A stretch of DNA of 64,000 bases. Origin: Pirellulaceae bacterium. Its GTDB lineage: Bacteria > Planctomycetota > Planctomycetia > Pirellulales > Pirellulaceae. Shown in pieces: positions 55,397 to 64,000 of this stretch. The translations under genes and the position numbers were made by a program. Positions within the stretch are counted from its first letter, which is position 1; every line of letters begins with the position of its first letter. The stretch is from assembly GCA_029243025.1 (NCBI GenBank), contig JAQWSU010000049.1, positions 124,001-188,000 on the forward strand, given 5' to 3'. The notes below the pieces were generated by a model. That model had not been told where the DNA came from and made no database searches. It worked only from the letters and a program-made list of their open reading frames with translations.

Positions 55397-57108
55397 CAGA
55401 CAAGCACTGGTGTTTGCTTCGGAACACGTTCGACGTTGGGGGCTGGCCTTCGACGGACATACCCATTCTCCTGCTCGTCATAAACCAGATCGCTGTAATC
55501 ATAGGGATCACCTACGACCGGATCTTCATCGAAGTTCTCGTGGGTTGGGGGAGAAGCACATTGCCACTCGAGAGTCGCCGCCCCCCAAGGATTTCGTGGT
55601 GAGCGCTTACCCCAGACCAAAGAAGCGGCGAGCACTCCCGCACACAGAAACAAACCAACACCCAATACCATCGCGCCCGTGGTTGATACCTGGTGCAACC
55701 CCTGAAATTCAGCCTCGTACCGAGCATAGCGTCGAGGCATTCCAAGTGTCCCTAACAGAAACTGAGGAAAGAATGTCCAATTAAACCCAACAAAAATGAT
55801 CACGCAGGCCACGCGAGCCCAGAACTCGTTGTAGAGCCGTCCAAACATCTTCGGCCACCAGTAATGAAGTCCGGCAATGAACGCAATCAACGTTCCTCCC
55901 ATCATCACGTAGTGAAAGTGTGCCACCACGAAGTAAGTGTCATGAAGATGGACATCTGTCGCCAACGCGCCCAAGAACAAGCCCGTCAACCCACCGATCC
56001 CGAAGAGCAATATGAAGGAGAGCGCGTAACACATCGGGGTAGCGAGTCGAATCGAGCCCTTGTACATCGTCGCGAGCCAATTAAAGACTTTGATCCCGGA
56101 TGGTATGGAAACACTGAACGTCAAAGCGGAAAAAATCACCGCCGCGACAGGAGAGTCGCTGCTGAGGAACATGTGATGCCCCCAAACGAGAAAGCCAAGT
56201 AACGCGATCGCAATGCTGCTGAACGCGATAAAACGGTAACCAAAAATAGGTTTCCTGCTGAATACGCTGATCAGTTCGCTAATGATCCCCATCGCGGGCA
56301 ATATCATGATGTAGACCGCAGGGTGCGAATAGAACCAGAAAAAATGCTGGTACAAAACGGGATCACCGCCCAGCTTTGGATCGAAGATGCCGATTCCCAA
56401 CACCTTCTCGGCAGTCAGCAAAATCATGGTGATGCCCAGCACGGGTGTTGCGAGCAGCTGAATAATTGAGGTCGCGTAAAGTGACCACAGAAAAAGCGGC
56501 ATCCGAAACCAAGTCATCCCGTCGGGTCGCATCGTGTTAATCGTCACCACAAAATTCAGACCCGTGAAGATTGAACTGAATCCGAGAATAAACACGCCCA
56601 ATGTCGCAGCAATCACCGTTGAACTCGTCGAAGTGCTGTAGGGCGTGTAAAAGGTCCAACCGGTATCCAGGCCGCCTAGGGCCAAAGCCAGTAGAAAAAA
56701 TACGGCCCCGCCTACCCAGAGGTAAAAACTAGCGAGGTTCATGCGCGGAAACGCAACATCCTTCGCACCCAACATGACGGGAAGAAAGAAATTCCCCAAC
56801 ACGGCAGGAATACTAGGTATGAGAAAGAGAAAGGTCATGATCGCGCCGTGCAGCGTGAACAACTCGTTGTAGCGATCCTCTGTCAAGAAAGCTTTATCGG
56901 GTGTAAACAACTCAAGGCGAATCACAAGTGCAATCACCCCACCTATCAAAAAACAGAGCAAAATACCGACTAGATACATGACGCCGATCCGTTTGTGATC
57001 GAGCGTGCATAACCAAGACCGCAATCCCCGCCCATCGGTGAGGTAATTCCCGACCGGACTCTGTTCCTGTCCGATATTTCTTCGTGTTCCAATCCTGTTG
57101 CCAATCAT
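55396..57108 (-). CDS. ctaD: Cytochrome c oxidase subunit I (A2 type)
   Basis: A 570-residue heme-copper oxidase subunit I with twelve membrane segments. Heme and copper ligands are visible: [11 protein letters not shown] (heme a), [11 protein letters not shown] (CuB His linked to Tyr, near residue 260), WGHHMF (CuB) and [10 protein letters not shown] (heme a3 and heme a). The motif reads YSHPAVY where mitochondrial-type (A1) oxidases have GHPEVY. So the D-channel Glu is absent and the A2-type YS motif is present. It overlaps subunit II by 4 bp and shares one base with subunit III. It reduces oxygen to water and pumps protons. Confidence 0.95.
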   Translation of the reverse strand: MIGNRIGTRRNIGQEQSPVGNYLTDGRGLRSWLCTLDHKRIGVMYLVGILLCFLIGGVIALVIRLELFTPDKAFLTEDRYNELFTLHGAIMTFLFLIPSIPAVLGNFFLPVMLGAKDVAFPRMNLASFYLWVGGAVFFLLALALGGLDTGWTFYTPYSTSTSSTVIAATLGVFILGFSSIFTGLNFVVTINTMRPDGMTWFRMPLFLWSLYATSIIQLLATPVLGITMILLTAEKVLGIGIFDPKLGGDPVLYQHFFWFYSHPAVYIMILPAMGIISELISVFSRKPIFGYRFIAFSSIAIALLGFLVWGHHMFLSSDSPVAAVIFSALTFSVSIPSGIKVFNWLATMYKGSIRLATPMCYALSFILLFGIGGLTGLFLGALATDVHLHDTYFVVAHFHYVMMGGTLIAFIAGLHYWWPKMFGRLYNEFWARVACVIIFVGFNWTFFPQFLLGTLGMPRRYARYEAEFQGLHQVSTTGAMVLGVGLFLCAGVLAASLVWGKRSPRNPWGAATLEWQCASPPTHENFDEDPVVGDPYDYSDLVYDEQENGYVRRRPAPNVERVPKQTPVLV

Positions 57109-58106
57109 GGCGCCGATGGCTCCTGTCCCGAAAGACTTTTTATAAACGCGATCAATGCGGACACTTCCTCATTCTTTAACTGTCCTTGGTACGTCGGCAT
57201 AACTGGTTTATAGCCGGCACGCACCTTTGCTTGAGGTTCCAAGATCGATTCACGGATATAGTTTTCATCGACAATGACAGTGGATCCATCGGCAAGTGGC
57301 TGCTGGCTTCCAAAAACATCCAAGAACGTGGGTCCTACTTTGGCAGTGCCGTCCGTCGAATGGCACTGGGCACAACCACGTCTTTGGTAGAGAATTTCGC
57401 CCGCGACCGCAGGCGTAACGTCCTCCATGAAATTTGCAGCATTTGCCAGCCACGCCTCGAACTCACCCGCAGAATGAACGATCACTTTGGCTAACATGTT
57501 TGAGTGTTTGGTACCGCAATACTCCGCGCAAAACAACGTGTACTCGCCTGGCTGTTCTGCCTCGAACCAGGCAGTGGAATAGCGGCCAGGAATAACATCC
57601 ATTTTCAACCGAAATGCGGGTACATACAGACTGTGAATCACGTCGTCCGACGACATCACCAGTTTTACCGGCCGATCCGCGGGCACATGCAGGTTGTTGT
57701 CAATGTGACCATTGGGATAGGTAAAGCTCCAGTTCCACATCTTTGCCGTGACGATGATTTCGTAAGTCTCATCAGGCGGCTGACGCATATCGATATAGGT
57801 GACAAAACCCCAGAAAAAGATCGCCCCCACAAAAATCCCCGGAACAATGGTCCAACCCACTTCCAGCAGGTTGTTGTGTGCGGGTGAAGGCTGTACCGCA
57901 ACACCGGGACGCTCCCGATATTTGACGAGAAACAGCCCCATCACAGCGACGATAACCGCAAAGAAAAACACGGAGACAGCCAGAATGAAGTAAAACAGGT
58001 CATCCACCTGCGACGCGTTCGTGGAACTTGGCTCTGGAAACAAACGTCCGCCAACGACAGCCAAAATATTCAGCGATCGACCAAACATATTCATCTCACT
58101 GTTCAT
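57105..58106 (-). CDS. ctaC: Cytochrome c oxidase subunit II with fused cytochrome c
   Basis: A 333-residue protein with two membrane segments near the N-terminus and a periplasmic cupredoxin domain. The CuA ligands are [10 protein letters not shown] and [13 protein letters not shown] (about residues 192-204). A C-terminal cytochrome c domain follows, with the heme motif CAQCH (about residue 246) and a distal Met in KPVMPTYQG. The fused cytochrome (caa3-like) accepts electrons directly from complex III or ActE and passes them to CuA. The start overlaps the SCO gene stop by 4 bp (ATGA). Confidence 0.93.
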   Translation of the reverse strand: MNSEMNMFGRSLNILAVVGGRLFPEPSSTNASQVDDLFYFILAVSVFFFAVIVAVMGLFLVKYRERPGVAVQPSPAHNNLLEVGWTIVPGIFVGAIFFWGFVTYIDMRQPPDETYEIIVTAKMWNWSFTYPNGHIDNNLHVPADRPVKLVMSSDDVIHSLYVPAFRLKMDVIPGRYSTAWFEAEQPGEYTLFCAEYCGTKHSNMLAKVIVHSAGEFEAWLANAANFMEDVTPAVAGEILYQRRGCAQCHSTDGTAKVGPTFLDVFGSQQPLADGSTVIVDENYIRESILEPQAKVRAGYKPVMPTYQGQLKNEEVSALIAFIKSLSGQEPSAP

Positions 58107-58954
58107 CGAACACCACCTTCACTTTCGACAAATGACTGCCGCTTGAACTTCACCGGTTCCTCAGACTTTCGTCGCCGCAAGTAAGCCGAAAAAAGTCCGA
58201 CGAATAAAAACAGCAAAGTAACTGCCGCTGCCGCTTTCATGAGTCGTTGTGCAACAGGCGCGTACCTGCCTGAGGCGGCGTCATAGTGAAAACAAAACAA
58301 CAACACACGATCTAGCGTCGAACCAATCTTCCCTTCTCCCGCTTCCACCAAAGCCATTCTGAGCGTTTGGGCCGGATACAACACACCGTAGAGATATCTG
58401 GACACTCGCCCGCCGGGCGTGCAAACCATTACTACCGCGGCGTGAGCATACTCTTTTCGTTCCGGAACATATTGAAAACGGAACCCAACTGAGTCTGCAA
58501 GCTGCTGTATCGAAGCCGCATCCCCTGTCAAAAACTTCCAGCCGTCGGCTGTGCCTGGCCGGCCGTAAGCTCTCAGGTAGTGCTGTTTTATTTGCCGGGC
58601 CCGCTGAGTGGTTTCAAGCGGGTCGATGCTCACACTGACCACCAAAAACTGCTCGCCCGCGTCCCAACGAACGCCCTGCAGACCGTCAATCAAGCCATTA
58701 AGCTGCAGCTGACAAAGCATCGGACAGTCCGAATAGTTGAGGGATAAAATCACGGGACGATCGGCTTCAAATAGATCCCCGAAACGGACCTTGCGACCCG
58801 AAGAATCTTTCAACACCAAATTCATTGGCAATTCCTGATTCAGGTGCTCGTCGACACCCACACTACCCAAGTCAGAAAGCTCTTTGACGACTTGAGCCCC
58901 TGCAGATTCGATCAGAACAGCGGCGCACAGGAACAGGAACAAAAACCGCATCAT
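58103..58954 (-). CDS. SCO1/SenC-family copper chaperone
   Basis: A 283-residue protein with an N-terminal signal (to about residue 20, ESAGAQ), a thioredoxin-like domain and a C-terminal membrane helix (AAVTLLFLFVGLFSAYLRRR). The copper-binding Cys pair is YSDCPMLCQLQL (CxxxC) and the distal His is in KEYAHAAVVMV. The family delivers copper to CuA of subunit II, and its gene lies immediately before subunit II. The start overlaps the upstream small gene by 4 bp. The C-terminal anchor is unusual for SCO proteins, which usually have an N-terminal one. Confidence 0.9.
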   Translation of the reverse strand: MMRFLFLFLCAAVLIESAGAQVVKELSDLGSVGVDEHLNQELPMNLVLKDSSGRKVRFGDLFEADRPVILSLNYSDCPMLCQLQLNGLIDGLQGVRWDAGEQFLVVSVSIDPLETTQRARQIKQHYLRAYGRPGTADGWKFLTGDAASIQQLADSVGFRFQYVPERKEYAHAAVVMVCTPGGRVSRYLYGVLYPAQTLRMALVEAGEGKIGSTLDRVLLFCFHYDAASGRYAPVAQRLMKAAAAVTLLFLFVGLFSAYLRRRKSEEPVKFKRQSFVESEGGVR

Positions 58955-59286
58955 GGACTCCTTCCGCTCGCCTGAGCGCCAACGTCAACACTTCCGCTCT
59001 GCTCAACCAGATCGTCTACCACCAATAGCATCGCCCGTTCGATTGGAATTGACGTAATACCCTGTTCGCGATCCAACCAACTGTAACGAGAAAGTTTTGC
59101 ATCTTGTTCGGCCAATTTACTACGAGCTTGCGTGACGGGAGCCTCCGTGATCTTTCGCCGAAATTCCGCATTGAAGAAACCGTTGTAGAGTGACTGCACA
59201 AAGAATATCGAGGCCACTGTCAGAATGACGCTCACCGCGCCAACCGTGGCTATCACCGGAATGTTGAGATCTTCTCGCTCGGCCAT
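58951..59286 (-). CDS. Small single-pass membrane protein in the ACIII-oxidase operon
   Basis: A 111-residue protein with one membrane segment (about residues 10-32, PVIATVGAVSVILTVASIFF) and a hydrophilic C-terminal domain of about 75 residues. The start at ATG 59286 is preferred because GAGGA stands six bases upstream; a TTG four codons earlier overlaps the ActF stop. Its place between actF and the SCO gene suggests an accessory or assembly subunit of alternative complex III or of the oxidase. I do not recognise a family. Confidence 0.75.
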   Translation of the reverse strand: MAEREDLNIPVIATVGAVSVILTVASIFFVQSLYNGFFNAEFRRKITEAPVTQARSKLAEQDAKLSRYSWLDREQGITSIPIERAMLLVVDDLVEQSGSVDVGAQASGRSP

Positions 59287-59294
59287 CTGATTCC

Positions 59295-60509
59295 TCAAAC
59301 ATTGTGAAAGGATAGAGATTCACTCAAATGCGGATCGCCCGTGGGCACAAGATGTGTATTTGCGGCAAGCTTCAACACACAGGACAACCAAATCGAACCA
59401 ACACCCACGAAACAAAATAATTCAACAACTCCCACGGGAATAAAAGTGGTCGAGAAACTAGGCATCACGAGCCACAAGAGATCCACCCATTGCATCACAA
59501 GCAAGAAGACGCACCATCCGACGAGCACCCGTCGACTTCGTCGTGATGAACGAGACATCAGACCGAAAAACGGCAGCAAGAAATGGCCGACAATTAAAAG
59601 CAGGCTGATGTAGAGCCATCCGTTTTCCTGACGTACCAGATACCACATCGTCTCTTCTGGGATATTTGCGTACCAAATCAGGATGTACTGTGAAAAAGCG
59701 ATGTAAGCCCAGAAAAACACGAAACCAAATAACAGCTTCGCCAAATCGTGTAGATGCTCGGTGCTGACCTGCCCCTTCAACAATCCGAAATACTGGAATC
59801 CGACAACCGCCAGTGGAAGCGCAGCAAACACCGACACCGCACACCCGGCGAAGAAGTAGATGCCAAAAATGGTACTGAACCAGTGAGCGTCCAATGACAT
59901 CAACAAGTCAAAAGCGGCAAAGTTCACGGTCAAAGCGAAAGCAATCATGCCGGGGCCACTCAGCTGCCTCAATCGGCCAGAAATCTCCGGATCGGCCGTT
60001 TTATCCTGTGCCATCGAATAACCAACGAAGACTCGGCACAAGAGGCCCCAGACCAAAAAATAGCCCAAGCATCGAATCATGAAGAACGGAGCGTTGAGGT
60101 ATCCAGATTTGCCTTGAATCAACAAATCGGAAGCTCTGACTGCCGGATCATTCCAGGTGTAGAGGGCGTTACTTCCAAACAGAAGCGGAATGACAATCGG
60201 TAAACAAAGCAGCCCCAACACGGGAAGCGGGCTGGCCAGGATCTCGGCGATCCTACGAACAACAACACTCCAACGGGCACCCGTGAGGTGCTGGAGCATT
60301 ACAAAGAAAAGCGAGCCCAGGCTCACACTCAAGAAAAACGCAAAGTTCAGCAGGTAGGCATGCGACAAGCGCGAGAAACTATTCGCGTCGACAAGACTTA
60401 GTAATCCGGCCATCACCAGACCACCGAGACCCAGTAACGAAAGGCGAAGCGGCCAATGCCGGTCAATTGTCGAAATTTTCTTTTCGGAAAACATATGATC
60501 TATCGTCAT
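59295..60509 (-). CDS. actF: Alternative complex III subunit ActF (NrfD-like)
   Basis: A 404-residue polytopic protein with ten predicted membrane segments. It matches ActF, the second NrfD-like quinol-site subunit of alternative complex III, through order in the operon and sequence blocks such as FFMIRCLGYFLVWGLL, LMSLDAHWFSTIFGIYFFAG and FGFVFFWAYIAFSQYILIWY. AGGA lies upstream of ATG 60509. The gene follows the ActD-ActE fusion by 11 bp. Confidence 0.9.
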   Translation of the reverse strand: MTIDHMFSEKKISTIDRHWPLRLSLLGLGGLVMAGLLSLVDANSFSRLSHAYLLNFAFFLSVSLGSLFFVMLQHLTGARWSVVVRRIAEILASPLPVLGLLCLPIVIPLLFGSNALYTWNDPAVRASDLLIQGKSGYLNAPFFMIRCLGYFLVWGLLCRVFVGYSMAQDKTADPEISGRLRQLSGPGMIAFALTVNFAAFDLLMSLDAHWFSTIFGIYFFAGCAVSVFAALPLAVVGFQYFGLLKGQVSTEHLHDLAKLLFGFVFFWAYIAFSQYILIWYANIPEETMWYLVRQENGWLYISLLLIVGHFLLPFFGLMSRSSRRSRRVLVGWCVFLLVMQWVDLLWLVMPSFSTTFIPVGVVELFCFVGVGSIWLSCVLKLAANTHLVPTGDPHLSESLSFHNV

Positions 60510-60520
60510 CTTCGGTAGTC

Positions 60521-61804
60521 CTACTTCATCTCTCTCAAAGTCGCCCGAAATGACTCGGGAACATCCTGTAACGAGGCTCGCTGGCTTCTTTGCAGAGCCC
60601 GAAGGTAAAGCACGATCGCCCAGCGATCGCTGGGGGGAATCTGATGGCCATAGGCAGGCATCTTTCGAACGCCGTTGGTGATCGTGTTATAGATTTGACC
60701 GTCCGGCATTTCGCGAATGTAATCTGCATGAATCGACGTAGGAGGAACCCATGTCCCTTGCTCCAACTCCAAAGCCCTCTGCGACGCAAGCCCGTTTCCA
60801 AATCCCGCCCTACCATGGCAGACGGCACAATGGATGTTGAATCTCTCTCTGCCACGATCCATCAGTTCGGGTGTTATCTTCATAGGGATCCGAGCAACCC
60901 AATTAGAGTGGGGCCCTGGACCGCTACCGGCATCATCCGTCGTCGACAAGACATTGGAAGGTATACCGGCTTCGGTCGTACCAAGCTCAAACTCGGCACT
61001 CAACGGAGATGGCCGCCTTGAAACAGTGCCCTCTACCCGTGGCCGACTAGCACGACCATCTGTGAAAAGCGTTGTCGCTGCTTGAGACTTGAATTTCGGT
61101 TGAAAATCCATATCGAAAAAGGTGTGGAGCCGCGGTTTCTCCGAGGTGGTCGAACGAACACTCGCGATCACAGCAGGCGGTAACAATGCGAGGGACACTG
61201 CAACGATTCCCACCAGGACAATTCCGCTCGGCGTACGCGAGGACTCCGCGACCCCTTCAAGCTCCTCAACACGCGAAGCACTGACGCCCCTCAACACAGC
61301 GGTCGTCCTTTTTCGGTCGTACAATTCGTCCGAGGAGTCAACAAACAGAAAGAAACCGTCATCCGTTACCTGAAGAAATGACTTACTCCGAAACAGGGGA
61401 TTTGCAAGCTGCGGTAATCCATTGAGAGCCAACATGCCAAAGAATGCCGCGAAGGCTGCTGCAAGAATAATCACCTCGAATGCAACTGGAATGTTGGCGG
61501 GAAGACTAAACAAGGGCTTGCCACTGACCACAAACGGATAGTCCACCGCATTGGTCCAGTATTGAAAACCCAACGCCACCACGCCGGCAGTCATGCCTAC
61601 CCACAACACTAAATAGGGCAGTCGCGATCGCGGAATCCCCAACGCCTGATCAATCCCATGAACCGGGAATGGGGAAAAAGCCTCCATCCGAACCAAACCG
61701 TTCCGGCGTAGTTCTCTGGCAGCCGCCAACAGCTCCGTTTGATTTCGAAATCTGGCTAACAGACCCTGCGGCTGAATCTTGCTGTCCTCGCGTATGTGAT
61801 TCAT
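60521..61804 (-). CDS. ActD-ActE fusion: DUF3341 membrane domain and cytochrome c
   Basis: A 427-residue protein. Residues 1-185 are the DUF3341/ActD region: a soluble N-terminus (FRNQTELLAAARELR) followed by two helices and a loop (SKSFLQVTDDGFFLFVD). After a further membrane segment (about 195-215) and a 100-residue linker comes a monoheme cytochrome c domain with CAVCH (about residue 326), MPDGQIYNTITNG and a distal Met in VRKMPAYGHQI. In characterised complexes ActD and ActE are separate proteins. Here they are one chain with no stop between them. The gene starts 2 bp after the actC stop. Confidence 0.9.
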   Translation of the reverse strand: MNHIREDSKIQPQGLLARFRNQTELLAAARELRRNGLVRMEAFSPFPVHGIDQALGIPRSRLPYLVLWVGMTAGVVALGFQYWTNAVDYPFVVSGKPLFSLPANIPVAFEVIILAAAFAAFFGMLALNGLPQLANPLFRSKSFLQVTDDGFFLFVDSSDELYDRKRTTAVLRGVSASRVEELEGVAESSRTPSGIVLVGIVAVSLALLPPAVIASVRSTTSEKPRLHTFFDMDFQPKFKSQAATTLFTDGRASRPRVEGTVSRRPSPLSAEFELGTTEAGIPSNVLSTTDDAGSGPGPHSNWVARIPMKITPELMDRGRERFNIHCAVCHGRAGFGNGLASQRALELEQGTWVPPTSIHADYIREMPDGQIYNTITNGVRKMPAYGHQIPPSDRWAIVLYLRALQRSQRASLQDVPESFRATLREMK

Positions 61805-61806
61805 TT

Positions 61807-63267
61807 TCAGGCCCCTTGTCCGGCAAACGCCGGCTCACTGCGGTCGTCACTTGGCGTGGACAGACGCTTGAGATCGGCCGGTGTTCCGTCCGATTCGGCA
61901 GTCGGTAAAACGGCCTTCACCTCAGACATCGCGACGATCGGGAGATAACGACAGAAAAGCAAGAAAAGCGTGAAGAACAACCCGAAGCTGCCCACAAACA
62001 TCAACACATCGATTGGCGTGGGGACAAAGTATCCCCAGCTGGACGGAAGAAAATCGCGACTCAACGAAGTTACCGTAATGACGAATCGCTCGAACCACAT
62101 CCCGATATTCACGAACACGCACACCACGACCATCAGCCAGGGCGTCGTGCGAAATTTCTTAAACCAAAACAATTGCGGTGAGAGGACGTTACAGGTCACC
62201 ATTGTCCAGTAGGCCCAGGCATAAGGACCGAAGGCTCGATTAATAAAGGCAAATTGTTCGTAGCGGTTACCCCCATACCACGCGACAAAGAACTCAACCG
62301 CGTACGCAAAACCAACCATCGTGCCTGTTGCGAGAATGATCTTGGTCATGTTCTCCAGATGCTTCATCGTCACAAGATCTTTAAGACCGAAAAACGCTCT
62401 CGCAGGTACCATTAACGTTACGACCATCGCAAAGCCGCTAAAAACAGCGCCGGCAACAAAGTACGGAGGAAAAATCGTGGTATGCCAGCCAGGAAGCTGA
62501 GAGACTGCAAAGTCAAAACTGACGATGGTGTGCACACTCAGCACGAGGGGTGTAGCGAGCGCAGCTAACAGCACATAGGCTTTCTCGTACTGGCTCCACT
62601 GTCTGGCGGACCCCGTCCAACCAAGGGCAGCCACTCCGTAGACAATTTGACGCAATCGCGATGAAGCTCTGTCTCGCAGCGTTGCAAGGTCGGGAATCAT
62701 CCCCATGTACCAGAACAACAACGAGACCGTGGCGTACGTCGAAACGGCAAATACGTCCCACAACAACGGACTGCGAAAATTTGGCCACATCGCAAGATGC
62801 TGACTGGGATAAGGGGCGAGCCAATAGACGAACCAAACCCGGCCAACATGGATGGCCGGAAAGATTCCTGCACACATCACGGCAAAGATTGTCATCGCCT
62901 CCGCGAATCGATTGATACTCGTCCGCCAATTTTGTCGAAACAAAAACAGAATGGCCGATATCAACGTTCCCGCATGTCCGATCCCGACCCAAAAAACGAA
63001 GTTCACGATAGGCCAGGCCCAAAAGACGGGAGCATTATTCCCCCACTCTCCCACACCTCGAGCAATCACGAGGCCAATCAGAGCGAACAACATCACGGTC
63101 AGTGAAGATGAAATTGCAAAAGCAACATACCAAGCCCTCGGAGGCTTTGGTTTTTCAACAATCCCACAAATCCGATCGGTAATCGAGCGATACTGCTGCC
63201 CGTCAGGAAACGAGTTGCAGCCCTGTGCGTCATCACGATCGATTGAATTTAGACTAGCTGTGGTCAT
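61807..63267 (-). CDS. actC: Alternative complex III subunit ActC (NrfD-like quinol subunit)
   Basis: A protein of about 486 residues with ten membrane segments, the larger NrfD-like subunit that binds menaquinol. Family blocks are [39 protein letters not shown] and [19 protein letters not shown]. The start is taken as ATG 63267 with GGAAG eight bases upstream; starts at 63279 and 63312 are possible, but the latter would overlap actB by 59 bp. The gene overlaps the end of actB by 14 bp. Confidence 0.92.
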   Translation of the reverse strand: MTTASLNSIDRDDAQGCNSFPDGQQYRSITDRICGIVEKPKPPRAWYVAFAISSSLTVMLFALIGLVIARGVGEWGNNAPVFWAWPIVNFVFWVGIGHAGTLISAILFLFRQNWRTSINRFAEAMTIFAVMCAGIFPAIHVGRVWFVYWLAPYPSQHLAMWPNFRSPLLWDVFAVSTYATVSLLFWYMGMIPDLATLRDRASSRLRQIVYGVAALGWTGSARQWSQYEKAYVLLAALATPLVLSVHTIVSFDFAVSQLPGWHTTIFPPYFVAGAVFSGFAMVVTLMVPARAFFGLKDLVTMKHLENMTKIILATGTMVGFAYAVEFFVAWYGGNRYEQFAFINRAFGPYAWAYWTMVTCNVLSPQLFWFKKFRTTPWLMVVVCVFVNIGMWFERFVITVTSLSRDFLPSSWGYFVPTPIDVLMFVGSFGLFFTLFLLFCRYLPIVAMSEVKAVLPTAESDGTPADLKRLSTPSDDRSEPAFAGQGA

Positions 63268-64000
63268 GGTGACTTCCATGCGTAGTGCGACGGGACTTCT
63301 CGAAAACGACAAGAGCGGGATTTGGATTTCGGACTTTTGCTAAATATTTGGTGCGGGGCTTCACGTTCAACTCCTCAAGCATGCCGTATGCACGAGGATC
63401 ATGATGGGCTTTTGCCACCCGACTCTGCGAATCATTGAGATCACCAAACTCAATTGCATGACTAGGACATGCCTGCTGACAAGCGGTTACGATCTCCCCG
63501 TCGCGAATCGGGCGTTGATCATTTTTCGCATCGATCTTGACCTTCTGAATGCGCTGCACACAGTAGGTACACTTCTCCATCACGCCTCGACTCCGAACCG
63601 TTACTTCGGGATTGATCACCAGTTGAGCGAGTTGTCGGTTTGGCTCTTCCAATCCCTTGTTGTTATCAAAAAAATTAAACCGTCTGACCTTGTAAGGACA
63701 GTTATTCGCACAGTAACGAGTTCCGATACAACGGTTGTAAACCATGTCGTTCAGACCCTCATCACTGTGGACAGTCGCCGCCACAGGACAGACCTGCTCG
63801 CAGGGCGCATTTTCGCAATGATGACAAGCAACAGGCTGGGTCGCGACTTGCGGCTGATCCACGTCACCCACAAAATATCGATCGACGCGAAGCCAATGCA
63901 TCTCTCGACCTTTGGCAACCTGATCCTTCCCCACAATCGGAACATTGTTCTCGGCCTGACATGCGACGAGGCACGCGTTGCAGCCGACACACTTATTAAG
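63254..64000 (-). CDS. actB: Alternative complex III subunit ActB, C-terminal part
   Basis: The frame is open to the window edge, so only the last ~248 residues are present. It is the iron-sulfur part of ActB. Four cysteine clusters can be seen: [16 protein letters not shown] at the edge, [40 protein letters not shown] and [15 protein letters not shown], with a last CQQACPS. They bind one 3Fe-4S and three 4Fe-4S clusters in characterised complexes. The N-terminal molybdopterin-enzyme-like domain of ActB and ActA (pentaheme cytochrome) should lie to the right, outside the window. Confidence 0.92.
   Translation of the reverse strand, partial: LNKCVGCNACLVACQAENNVPIVGKDQVAKGREMHWLRVDRYFVGDVDQPQVATQPVACHHCENAPCEQVCPVAATVHSDEGLNDMVYNRCIGTRYCANNCPYKVRRFNFFDNNKGLEEPNRQLAQLVINPEVTVRSRGVMEKCTYCVQRIQKVKIDAKNDQRPIRDGEIVTACQQACPSHAIEFGDLNDSQSRVAKAHHDPRAYGMLEELNVKPRTKYLAKVRNPNPALVVFEKSRRTTHGSHHDHS

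Overview
The window looks like chromosomal DNA of a planctomycete, most likely from the Pirellulales. This is inferred from gene content, not from a marker gene. The signs are a Cys-type sulfatase, PQQ-like propeller proteins, a Tat-exported Gfo/Idh/MocA oxidoreductase, ThuA/DUF1080 and CE15 proteins, the N-terminal LESRRLL leader followed by cadherin-like, LTD and CotH domains, dockerin-like tails, a PEP-CTERM protein, and an alternative complex III/aa3 oxidase operon. No rRNA, tRNA, CRISPR array or intact insertion sequence was recognised.

Layout. 1-5.0 kb (minus strand): the start of a small exported protein cut by the window edge; an ispH / B12-binding radical SAM / membrane protein operon; and a membrane protein coupled to a winged-helix regulator, with a good promoter and overlapping operator-like repeats. 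5.6-6.9 kb (plus): a PQQ-type propeller. 7.1-15.7 kb (minus): a catabolic-looking operon with an amidohydrolase-aminotransferase fusion, HpaI-type aldolase, PhyH dioxygenase, lipoprotein HEAT/sodium symporter fusion, DSD1-like PLP enzyme and aldo/keto reductase; three of its junctions overlap by 4-11 bp. 15.9-27.0 kb (minus): two related secreted sialidase-like propellers, a 1300-residue multidomain CotH protein and a glucuronoyl-esterase/SUMF fusion. 27.6-31.1 kb (plus): a Gfo/Idh/MocA oxidoreductase followed by a HEAT protein.

31.2-33.8 kb (minus) holds a decayed DUF2157-DUF4401-GDYXXLXY operon. The first two genes carry three in-frame stop codons and two homopolymer frameshifts between them, while the third gene is intact. 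34.1-46.3 kb: sulfatase, two-domain cold-shock protein, glgX, a second PhyH protein, ThuA-DUF1080, lpxB, a fabZ-like dehydratase and a membrane-TPR protein. 46.8-53.9 kb: a second PQQ propeller, a propeller protein with an unrecognised C-terminal domain, a TspO/DUF427 pair, and a LamG/dockerin-like/PEP-CTERM protein.

54.1-64.0 kb (minus) is one tightly packed respiratory operon: actB (cut by the right edge), actC, an actD-actE fusion, actF, a small membrane protein, a SCO copper chaperone, then oxidase subunits II (with a fused cytochrome c), I, III and IV. Together these encode a quinol:cytochrome c oxidoreductase and the terminal oxidase it feeds. The most distinctive points are the decayed DUF2157/DUF4401 operon, the fusion-rich catabolic operon, the ActD-ActE fusion, and the new domain architectures at 9.1-11.5, 24.9-27.0 and 48.9-51.4 kb.
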